From Mucilaginibacter straminoryzae (GTDB taxonomy: Bacteria; Bacteroidota; Bacteroidia; Sphingobacteriales; Sphingobacteriaceae), in assembly GCF_022953055.1 (NCBI RefSeq), contig NZ_JALJEJ010000004.1:124001-188000 (forward strand): DNA of 64,000 nucleotides, read 5' to 3'. Both the position numbers and the translations under genes were made by a program. The notes under the pieces were generated by a model. That model saw only the letters and a program-made list of their open reading frames with translations, did no database searches and had not been told where the DNA came from. Positions 16,156 through 23,251 of the stretch are shown piece by piece. Numbering within the stretch: position 1 is the stretch's first letter; every line of letters begins with the position of its first letter.

Positions 16156-16635
16156 TTACTCTTTTGCGGTAAGAACAGAAATAGCTGTTACCTGCCTTAC
16201 CCACCGGCCATATTTCTTTTCCCCAGGGATGATGACCTGGTAAGGTGCAGCGTTGGCGGCCAGCGGTTTTCCGTCTTCTTTGTTTGCCAGTATGATCACC
16301 TTATCGGTAAACTGTTCGTTGATCTCCGGCAATGCAATAACGGCCTGGTAGTTGTCCGCAGCTTTTACCAGTATGTATTTTGCCAACATTTTGCCGCTGA
16401 GTTTATTGTCGGGGATTGCATTTGCTTCGCTTAAAATATCCGCCAGCTTAACTCCGGTATATTCATGCTCTTTGCCATCATGGCCTACCGCCTTAACCGA
16501 CACCTGCTTAAGCCGCTGATAAAAAGCAGTGGTAAGCGTATAGGGTTTGCCAACGTCGCCGCTGATATTAACGGTTTGCGCCGACGCGGACATCATAGTA
16601 ACAACCATAATAGCTGCAAAAAGTATCTTGATCAT
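16156..16635 (-). CDS. secreted molybdopterin-oxidoreductase-like domain protein (first gene of the operon)
   Basis: 159 residues with a signal peptide (to SASA/Q). The mature part (VKAVGHDGKEHEYTGVKLADILSEA, and LPEINEQFTDKVIILANKEDGKPL, and RWVRQVTAISV) resembles the beta-rich oxidoreductase molybdopterin-binding (SUOX-type) fold, but at ~140 residues it lacks the Cys-bearing core of real sulfite oxidases. It may bind cofactor or molybdate, or be a structural relative without cofactor. As first gene of the mod/moa unit, 2 nt before modA, it is probably used in molybdenum metabolism in the periplasm. Confidence 0.75.
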   Translation of the reverse strand: MIKILFAAIMVVTMMSASAQTVNISGDVGKPYTLTTAFYQRLKQVSVKAVGHDGKEHEYTGVKLADILSEANAIPDNKLSGKMLAKYILVKAADNYQAVIALPEINEQFTDKVIILANKEDGKPLAANAAPYQVIIPGEKKYGRWVRQVTAISVLTAKE

Positions 16636-16742
16636 ATTGCTTTTACATAGTTTGAGGGGCTAAAATAAAGTTAAAACGCATACACTATTATGCTGATTTT
16701 GTAATATTCCTGACACTGATTTACACGATTTGAAAAAATTAC

Positions 16743-16775
16743 TTGACCCTCACCTACGGTCATGGTTTAGCTTTG
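16743..16775 (+). promoter_or_regulatory. MerR-type operator within promoter of the TipAS regulator gene
   Basis: A TTG at 16743 and TAGCTTTG at 16768-16775 form a Bacteroidota promoter with a long 22-nt spacer. The spacer (16746-16766) is an imperfect dyad with half-sites ACCnTnACC and GGTnAnGGT around a 3-nt centre. A dyad filling an over-long spacer is how MerR proteins act, by twisting the DNA, so autoregulation is likely. The -7 element ends 4 nt before the ATG. Confidence 0.65.
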
Positions 16776-16779
16776 TATC

Positions 16780-17565
16780 ATGATAAAGGATAATCAGCAG
16801 TTATATACCGTTCAACAACTTTCGGCAATGGCCAGGATCAGTGTAAGAACACTGCACGTATATGATCAGAAAGGTTTATTGAAACCTTTAACGCGAACAT
16901 CGTCCGGATATAGGGTATATGGCGATAAAGAACTTTTGCGGTTACAGCAGATCTTACTTTACAAAGCCATGGATCTGCCATTAGAAAAAATCGGCACCAT
17001 ACTTCAAAGCCCCGACTTTGAAACGATCAGCGCGTTAGAAGCACACCAACATTATCTGGAGGCAGAAGTTGACCGGCTTAAAGCTGCACTAAGAACCATA
17101 AAAACAACCATTGAACATTTAAAAAAAGGAGACACCATGGAACCAGAATCACTTTACAAAGGCCTATCAAAAGAAGAAGCAAAGGCCATTAGAAATGAGG
17201 CCGCGGAAAAATACGGCGAGGAAAATATAGCATATGCCGAGCAGTCGTTGATGAAATTGAGTAAAGCAGATTTGCAGGGATTAAAGGACGAACAACAGCA
17301 AATCATGAACGCGCTTTTTGAATTAATGAGCGAAGCACCCGAATGCCCGGCTGTTCAGTTCGAAATTGCAAGGCATTATCAGAACATCCGCAGATTTTGG
17401 GGAACGGAGAACTTCGCCGATAAACAGGCAGACGCTTATGAAGGCTTAGGAAAATTGTACGTTGCGGACGAGCGCTTCTACCAGAATAAATACGAAAACG
17501 GCGAACAGTTCGTACTGTTCTTACAAAAGGCTATTAGCTATTATACCAATACCAAGCTACGGTAG
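16780..17565 (+). CDS. MerR family regulator with TipAS ligand-binding domain
   Basis: 261 residues. Residues 9-78 are the MerR winged helix (YTVQQLSAMARISVRTLHVYD, KPLTRTSSGYRVYGD), then a coiled dimerisation helix, then from ~130 a TipAS domain (KGLSKEEAKAIRNEAAEKYGEE, and ALFELMSEAPECPAVQFEIARHY, and FADKQADAYEGLGKLY given by ends). TipAS domains trap peptide antibiotics or other amphipathic compounds and switch transcription. No transporter gene lies next to it, so besides its own promoter the targets are unknown. It is divergent from the molybdenum operon. Confidence 0.9.
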   Translation: MIKDNQQLYTVQQLSAMARISVRTLHVYDQKGLLKPLTRTSSGYRVYGDKELLRLQQILLYKAMDLPLEKIGTILQSPDFETISALEAHQHYLEAEVDRLKAALRTIKTTIEHLKKGDTMEPESLYKGLSKEEAKAIRNEAAEKYGEENIAYAEQSLMKLSKADLQGLKDEQQQIMNALFELMSEAPECPAVQFEIARHYQNIRRFWGTENFADKQADAYEGLGKLYVADERFYQNKYENGEQFVLFLQKAISYYTNTKLR

Positions 17566-17566
17566 T

Positions 17567-19606
17567 TTATTTTTCAAATATGCTTTTAGCCTTGGCCAAC
17601 GTTATCTCCAGATCTATCCCCTTACCTAAAACTCCGTTAAACAAATCGCCTTCGTCCCTAACGCGGTCAACGGCATTATGTATATTAAACCGGCTCATCT
17701 TCAGGCCGGGTTTTACCTCATCCCAATGTACAGGCATGGAAACGGTGGCACCCGGTTTAGGCCGCAGCGAATACGGGCAGGCCAGGGTAGCACCCGGGCG
17801 GTTTTGCAGAAAATCCAGATACATTTTGCCGTGCCGGTTGGCGATCATACGCTCGACGCTGGTGAAATCCGGTATTTGTTTGTGCACGATATTCACCAGC
17901 AGCCGGCCAAATAGCTGCGATTGGTCGTAGGTATACTTAGCTGCCAGGGGGATGTAAATATGCATGCCTGTTGATCCGGATGTTTTGCAGTACGAAGGCA
18001 CACCAATTGCATCAAGCACCTTTTTTACTTCCAGCGCCGCCTGAATTACCTGTTCGAAGGTATTTTGGTCGGGGTCAAGGTCGATCACACAATAATCCGG
18101 GTTATCTGGTGAATCGACACGACTAAACCAGGGATTCATTTCGATAGCCCCTAACGAAGCCATATAGAGCAAACTATATTCATCTGTAGCAACTAAAAAC
18201 TCTTTATGTTCGCCATCGCTGGTGGTATAAGGGAAAGTTTTGATCCAGTCGGGTGCTTTATCCTTCACATTCTTCTGGTAGAAATGCATGCCATGAATGC
18301 CATTCGGGAAGCGGTTCAAAGACTGCGGGCGATCTTTCAGGTAAGGAAGAATGTAGGGCGCTATCTGATAATAATAATTCAGCATATCCCGTTTCGTCAC
18401 CCCATCCTCCGGCCAGTATAATTTGTTCAGGTTGTTAAACTTCAAATCGTGCCCGTTGATGTTTCGCATTTGTGATTGCTCCTTGGGGTTCAACAAGGTT
18501 TTGCGTGTTTTCGCTTTAGGGGCTTCCAGCATCTTCTCCTTAGCAAACGGGTGTTCTTCGTCAACCAGGTTGTCGGTATGGCCGGGCATCTCCAGGGTGA
18601 CCTCCCTGGCATTTTTATCTTCACGCAGCCCCTGGAAAGAAGCGTGGCGCATAATATTATCGGGCGTCATCTGACGAAAGGCTACCTCTCCCACCATTTC
18701 AGGTCGCACCCATGTAACCGTAGCCTTTGGCGGGTTAGGCCGGAAACGCGATGGCTTATTAAAATCGGGCACCACCGGAAAAGGGCATTCATCGGTAACC
18801 AGCGGCTGCAGCTTTTCTACAATTTCTTTCTGCAACTTATCGCTAAAACCAGTCCCTACGGGGCCTATATATTGAAATTCTTCGCCATGAAAAACGCCCA
18901 TTAACAACGCGTTGAACTTCTTCGGGCTGCCTTCGTTATGGGTGTATCCGCCAATCACCGCTTCCTGGCGTTTCTGCGTCTTAATCTTCAGCCAGTCTTT
19001 AGAGCGCACATCCGGCTGATAAAAACTGTTGGCTTTTTTAGCAATAATACCTTCCAGACCCAATTTATCAGCTGCGGCAAAAAACTCTTTACCCCCAGCC
19101 TTAAATACCTGGCTGAGGCGAATACGGTCGTCTCCTTTAGGTAATACAGTTTCCAGTAATTCCCGGCGTTCCAGGTAAGTGAGTGAAGTCAGTTCGTGTC
19201 CCTTGTAATAAAGCAGATCGAACACATAGTAGATCAATTCACCATCGGCTTCACTTCGCCAGCCCTGCAAACCGCTGAAATCCGAAATACCCTTATTGTT
19301 AACTACAATAATTTCCCCATCTACCATCATGTCGTCCGGCCATTTTTGCAGGGCCTGGTAAATGGGATAAAATTTTTCGTTGAAAGATTTACTGTTTCTG
19401 GACTGGATTTCTACCTGCCCGCCGTTCACAAAACAGAGTGCGCGGTAACCGTCCCACTTCACCTCATACACCCAATCAGGGTCGTCAAACGGCTGATCTA
19501 CCAGCGTTGCCAGCATGGGCTTTAGCCCGGCAGGAAAAACCGCCTCTGGTGCTTCTTTTAACAGATTATCAATATCAGCTGATGCTTTGTTTTTCCGGGC
19601 GGCCAT
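17567..19606 (-). CDS. ligD: ATP-dependent DNA ligase LigD (ligase + polymerase domains)
   Basis: 679 residues. Residues ~20-330 form the ligase: VKWDGYR contains the nucleotidyl Lys50, and EGIIAKK and DWLKIK are later motifs with the OB fold after them. Residues ~380-665 form the primase-like polymerase domain with DLDPD catalytic Asp pair and SGSTGMHIYIPL. The 3'-phosphoesterase domain present in many LigD proteins is absent, and the order is ligase then polymerase. LigD seals and fills double-strand breaks with Ku in non-homologous end joining; no ku gene is in the window. It ends 1 nt from the MerR gene, converging. Confidence 0.93.
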   Translation of the reverse strand: MAARKNKASADIDNLLKEAPEAVFPAGLKPMLATLVDQPFDDPDWVYEVKWDGYRALCFVNGGQVEIQSRNSKSFNEKFYPIYQALQKWPDDMMVDGEIIVVNNKGISDFSGLQGWRSEADGELIYYVFDLLYYKGHELTSLTYLERRELLETVLPKGDDRIRLSQVFKAGGKEFFAAADKLGLEGIIAKKANSFYQPDVRSKDWLKIKTQKRQEAVIGGYTHNEGSPKKFNALLMGVFHGEEFQYIGPVGTGFSDKLQKEIVEKLQPLVTDECPFPVVPDFNKPSRFRPNPPKATVTWVRPEMVGEVAFRQMTPDNIMRHASFQGLREDKNAREVTLEMPGHTDNLVDEEHPFAKEKMLEAPKAKTRKTLLNPKEQSQMRNINGHDLKFNNLNKLYWPEDGVTKRDMLNYYYQIAPYILPYLKDRPQSLNRFPNGIHGMHFYQKNVKDKAPDWIKTFPYTTSDGEHKEFLVATDEYSLLYMASLGAIEMNPWFSRVDSPDNPDYCVIDLDPDQNTFEQVIQAALEVKKVLDAIGVPSYCKTSGSTGMHIYIPLAAKYTYDQSQLFGRLLVNIVHKQIPDFTSVERMIANRHGKMYLDFLQNRPGATLACPYSLRPKPGATVSMPVHWDEVKPGLKMSRFNIHNAVDRVRDEGDLFNGVLGKGIDLEITLAKAKSIFEK

Positions 19607-19706
19607 GGTTCATCCTCTTTTCAGGATAACAGCCAAACATTCTTCAGGGTTTTAAGCACCCGAATGGAAAGAAAAATTGCCCCGAATAAAATACGCAGAG
19701 AAGTCT

Positions 19707-20081
19707 TTACGCCGTTTTCAGCAGCAGGTTAGATACGCGTTGCTGCAGCATGTCCATATCAAAGGGCTTGGCAAGGAAATCATCGGCACCGGCCTCAAAT
19801 GCTTTCTCTTCCACATTATGCCCGGCCGACATGATCAGTACCGGGATATGCTGCGTGCGTACCTGCCGCTTCAATTGCCGACACACCATCAGCCCGTTAT
19901 GCCCGCCCATGGCAATATCCAGTATCACCAGATCTGGCTTTGCCTTTACGGACTCGATAACAGAGGTACCATCGAAAACCTGCAAAACCTCGTAACCTGC
20001 AAAATCAAGTATGGCGGCCATAGAATCTACTATCGCTACGTCATCGTCTGCTATCAATATCGTTTTGTGTCCGGACTGCAT
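19707..20081 (-). CDS. single-domain response regulator
   Basis: 124 residues from the ATG giving MQSGHKTILIADDD; a further in-frame ATG at 20096 adds five residues. The protein is only a receiver domain: acidic pair in IADDD, phospho-acceptor Asp in LVILDIAMGG (~residue 54), Ser/Thr in LIMSAG and Lys in LAKPFD. No output domain, so it signals by protein contact. No histidine kinase gene is adjacent; the partner is unknown. Located between ligD and a 320-nt gap. Confidence 0.9.
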   Translation of the reverse strand: MQSGHKTILIADDDVAIVDSMAAILDFAGYEVLQVFDGTSVIESVKAKPDLVILDIAMGGHNGLMVCRQLKRQVRTQHIPVLIMSAGHNVEEKAFEAGADDFLAKPFDMDMLQQRVSNLLLKTA

Positions 20082-20096
20082 AACTCTCAGAAGCAA

Positions 20097-20404
20097 ATGT
20101 TAAACCATGTACTAATTAAACGGAATAAAAAATGGTGTTATTATCTCAAAAAACACATTTTATTCTGTTTTAACACTTTTAGCAATATACTTAATTTTCG
20201 CCAAAGTTTATCCCGGATGCTTAAATTTTCATTTACCGACAATCATACTTGAAAGTCTATTAGCGAGAACAGTAGCAAAAATGATCGAAAATTCCTGTAG
20301 CCCTGTATAATGGAACTAATATTAGCTGATTTATAATATAATGTACGAAAAACACATAGTCTGCAAAAATCCTTAACTTGTACACGAATTTTTGATACAG
20401 AAGA
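20097..20404. other. 308-nt intergenic region
   Basis: AT-rich region between the leftward response regulator and the rightward helicase. I see no gene, hairpin or repeat that I would defend; it should contain the two divergent promoters. Confidence 0.5.
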
Positions 20405-21619
20405 GTGACTTTTAAGGATTTTAATTTTAACGAACAGCTAACAGAAGGGATTATGAGCATGGGGTATAATACCCCTACCGCCATTCAGGCGCAAGCTATT
20501 CCTGTTATATTGCAAGGTAAGGATATTATTGCCTGCGCACAGACGGGTACAGGAAAAACCGCATCTTACCTGCTGCCGGTGCTTAACAGCATCAGTCATA
20601 GCGATAAAGACCAGATCAGTGCGCTGATCCTTGGCCCTACACGGGAACTGGTTCAGCAGATAGACCAGCAGGTAGAGGGCCTCGCCTATTTTACCGACGT
20701 CAGTTCGCTTGCCGTTTTTGGCGGTGGCGATGGCATTGCCTATGAACAGCAAAGAAAAGGCATTTTAAATAAGGTTGATATTGTAATAGCAACGCCGGGA
20801 AGATTGATCTCTTTTTTGAGTTCGGGCGCACTAAAGCTCGACCACCTTACCCATTTTGTACTGGACGAAGCCGACCGTATGCTGGATATGGGTTTCTTCA
20901 GCGACATTATGAAGATTATTACCTATCTGCCAAAAGAACGGCAGACGTTAATGTTCTCTGCCACCATGCCGCCTAAGATCCGTACGCTGGCTCGTTCTAT
21001 CCTGAAAGACCCGGAGCAGATCAACATTGCGATATCCAAACCTGCAGAAGGCATTAATCAGCAGGTTTACCGCGTGCATGACGAGCAGAAGAACCACTTG
21101 ATGCAAATTATTCTTAAAAGCGGGTTTAACAGCTCTATCGTATTTGCGTCAACCAAAGAGAAGGTAAAATCATTAGCAAAGGCGCTGAAATCGGCCGGGG
21201 TGAAAGTGGAAGCTTTTCACTCAGATATCGAACAGACCGAGCGCGAGCAGATCCTGCTTGACTTCAAAAACCGCAAGCTACCCGTGATTATCGGCACCGA
21301 TGCCCTTTCACGCGGTATCGATGTGGAAGGCATAGACCTGGTGGTGAATTATGATGTACCCGCAGACCCGGAAGATTACATTCACCGCATTGGCCGTACA
21401 GCCCGTGCTGCTACAACCGGTACGGCGATTACCCTGGTGAATGACCGCGATTTACGCAAGCTGGCCAACATCCAGAAGTTGATTGATAAACAAATACCGG
21501 AAAGCACCCTCCCTGCCGAACTTGGCGAAGGGCCTAAAACCAAACCGAAGTTTAACAAACGGCGCCGCGGGGGAAGAAAGCCAAAGCAAAAATCGGCTGG
21601 TAAAAACAACGCTTCATAA
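20405..21619 (+). CDS. DEAD-box RNA helicase (RhlE-like)
   Basis: 404 residues from a GTG; no in-frame ATG precedes it. Motifs in order: Q motif (PTAIQAQAIPV), motif I AQTGTGKT, Ia PTRELVQQ, II DEAD (VLDEADRMLDMGF), III SAT, IV-VI including YIHRIGRTARA. The C-terminal ~30 residues are very basic (RRRGGRKPKQKSAG), an RNA-anchoring tail. Such helicases remodel structured RNA in ribosome assembly and cold adaptation. Single-gene unit. Confidence 0.93.
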   Translation: MTFKDFNFNEQLTEGIMSMGYNTPTAIQAQAIPVILQGKDIIACAQTGTGKTASYLLPVLNSISHSDKDQISALILGPTRELVQQIDQQVEGLAYFTDVSSLAVFGGGDGIAYEQQRKGILNKVDIVIATPGRLISFLSSGALKLDHLTHFVLDEADRMLDMGFFSDIMKIITYLPKERQTLMFSATMPPKIRTLARSILKDPEQINIAISKPAEGINQQVYRVHDEQKNHLMQIILKSGFNSSIVFASTKEKVKSLAKALKSAGVKVEAFHSDIEQTEREQILLDFKNRKLPVIIGTDALSRGIDVEGIDLVVNYDVPADPEDYIHRIGRTARAATTGTAITLVNDRDLRKLANIQKLIDKQIPESTLPAELGEGPKTKPKFNKRRRGGRKPKQKSAGKNNAS

Positions 21620-21669
21620 TCGCAAAACTATCTTAGCGTGTTTTTGTAGTTCCCTTAAACAAACTGTTT

Positions 21670-22122
21670 ATGGCAACTAACCACGAAATAAATGTTGAAG
21701 GTTTAAACCACCTGGTAACGATAGCCAACGATGGCGAAAAAGGCTACAACACTGCAGCAGAACAAGCGCACAACCCCATACTAAAAGCAGCGTTTCTACG
21801 TATGGCTGTAGAGCGTGCCGAATTTGCGGTAGAATTAAAAGGATTAGTACGTCTTAACGGCGGCGACCCTGATACCGGCGGTGGACCAGTTGGCGCACTG
21901 CACCGGGCATGGATAGATATTAAAACTGCGCTAAGCAGCGATGATGATAAGGCAATCCTGAACGAATGCATCACCGGGGATAAAGCGGCAGTAAACGCTT
22001 ATGAAACCGAGCTGAAGGATACTTACCTTCCGGTCGAACATCGTGCTGTCTTAGAACGTCAGTTAAAAATAATAAAAGACGCACTGTTCACCGTAGAAAG
22101 TGAATTGCGCCAACTGGAATAG
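21670..22122 (+). CDS. PA2169 family four-helix-bundle protein (DUF2383)
   Basis: 150 residues, fully helical, with ANDGEKGYNTAAEQAHNP, FLRMAVERAEFAVELK, LVRLNGGDPDTGGGPVGALHR and LERQLKIIKDALFTVESEL matching the family. It has a ferritin-like four-helix fold and is often linked to stress, though no enzymatic role is established. Followed by a strong terminator, so probably monocistronic. Not related to the S23-type bundle at 59861. Confidence 0.88.
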   Translation: MATNHEINVEGLNHLVTIANDGEKGYNTAAEQAHNPILKAAFLRMAVERAEFAVELKGLVRLNGGDPDTGGGPVGALHRAWIDIKTALSSDDDKAILNECITGDKAAVNAYETELKDTYLPVEHRAVLERQLKIIKDALFTVESELRQLE

Positions 22123-22131
22123 CTAAATTTG

Positions 22132-22167
22132 TAAGCCGCAGGTGAAGATTAGTTTATCTGCGGCTTA
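22132..22167. terminator. terminator hairpin after the PA2169-type gene
   Basis: A perfect 10-bp stem (TAAGCCGCAG with CTGCGGCTTA) with 16-nt loop lies 9 nt after the stop codon. The T-run is weak (TTAACCTTTTT). Confidence 0.7.
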
Positions 22168-22184
22168 TTAACCTTTTTCAACCG

Positions 22185-22673
22185 ATGTCATCCCCAAAAA
22201 ATAAAATTCAGATCCTTCCGCTTGTACTTAACCTGCTGATCCCTTTAGCCATTGGTTTTGTGGCGTCTTTGTACACCCGGCCAGAAATACCCGGGTGGTA
22301 CCGCCAGCTTCATAAACCTTCATTTACGCCGCCGTCCTGGCTATTCGCCCCGGTATGGACATCGTTATACATTCTAATGGGTATTGCGGCCTATATGGTA
22401 TGGAAGAACCGTAACAACCCTGCGTTTAAAAAGGCAGCCTGGGTATACATTGCCCAACTGGTGTTTAATTTTTCATGGTCGATCATCTTCTTTGGTAATC
22501 ACGAAATTTTAGGCGCCCTGACGATCATCGTCACCTTATGGGTATTGATCTTACTAAACATCATTACGTTCGCTAAAATCAGTAAAACTGCGGCCTGGCT
22601 TTTAGTACCCTACCTGCTTTGGGTAAGCTATGCTACCGCCCTTAACACGGCTATTTATTTGCTGAACAAGTAG
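22185..22673 (+). CDS. tspO: TspO/MBR family protein
   Basis: 162 residues with five predicted transmembrane helices. The conserved loop WYRQLHKPSFTPPSWLFAPVWTSLY, here given by its parts, is the TspO signature, and WSIIFFGNHE and PYLLWVSYATALN follow. TspO proteins bind porphyrins and cholesterol-like molecules in the membrane and take part in stress responses. It lies 18 nt after a terminator and is probably its own unit. Confidence 0.93.
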   Translation: MSSPKNKIQILPLVLNLLIPLAIGFVASLYTRPEIPGWYRQLHKPSFTPPSWLFAPVWTSLYILMGIAAYMVWKNRNNPAFKKAAWVYIAQLVFNFSWSIIFFGNHEILGALTIIVTLWVLILLNIITFAKISKTAAWLLVPYLLWVSYATALNTAIYLLNK

Positions 22674-22714
22674 GGCAATTTTTACTTAATTTAACGGCAG
22701 CTTTTAAAGTACTT

Positions 22715-23251
22715 ATGAGACTAAAACATACTCTTGTCTTTTTCTTATTATTTGCCGTAAAATTCAGCTATGCGGATAAGATAACGCTTAATCAATTTAT
22801 GGCAAAATCGAATCCGTTTGCGGTTGATGAGATTGCCGTAGTAGCGATTGACACGGCTAAGAACATCGACGAAACCGTGAACGGCAGTTTCATATTTACG
22901 GTGAATGGATTTGAAGATACGCTCCATTTCGACAAGGGTACTGCCTTTTATCATCACAAGATCCAGAAATCGAGCTTCTTATACGTAAAACACGTCGATG
23001 AGGATAACGGCTCGCGCGGGATGTTATATTACGTTTACAAACACGGGCACGATCTTACCCTGATCCATATTAGTTGGATGCTTTTGGTGATTATCCCGTT
23101 AGCGCTGATCTTCCTTGGCTACCTGTTCAAACGTTTTATCATTATTGCCGCTATCGCCCTTATTGTGTTCCTGTTTTTCAACTATAAGAACGGGCTAAGC
23201 ATCCCAACTTTCTTTGAGAGCATTTTTGACGGCTTAAGGCATATGTTCTAA
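22715..23251 (+). CDS. hypothetical membrane protein
   Basis: 178 residues: signal peptide (1-20, ending FSYA), a ~95-residue soluble part with alternating beta-type pattern, then two membrane segments (~residues 121-138 and 142-156) and a short C-terminal tail. The family is not recognised. Its stop overlaps the end of the converging TamL gene by 4 nt. The extracytoplasmic domain before a C-terminal membrane anchor suggests an envelope role only. Confidence 0.6.
   Translation: MRLKHTLVFFLLFAVKFSYADKITLNQFMAKSNPFAVDEIAVVAIDTAKNIDETVNGSFIFTVNGFEDTLHFDKGTAFYHHKIQKSSFLYVKHVDEDNGSRGMLYYVYKHGHDLTLIHISWMLLVIIPLALIFLGYLFKRFIIIAAIALIVFLFFNYKNGLSIPTFFESIFDGLRHMF

Noticed and set aside
16636-16742. 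Molybdenum cofactor riboswitch before the mod/moa operon
   Set aside because: The leader is about 100 nt, AT-rich and without the paired elements expected; only a weak TAACTTTA box is seen.
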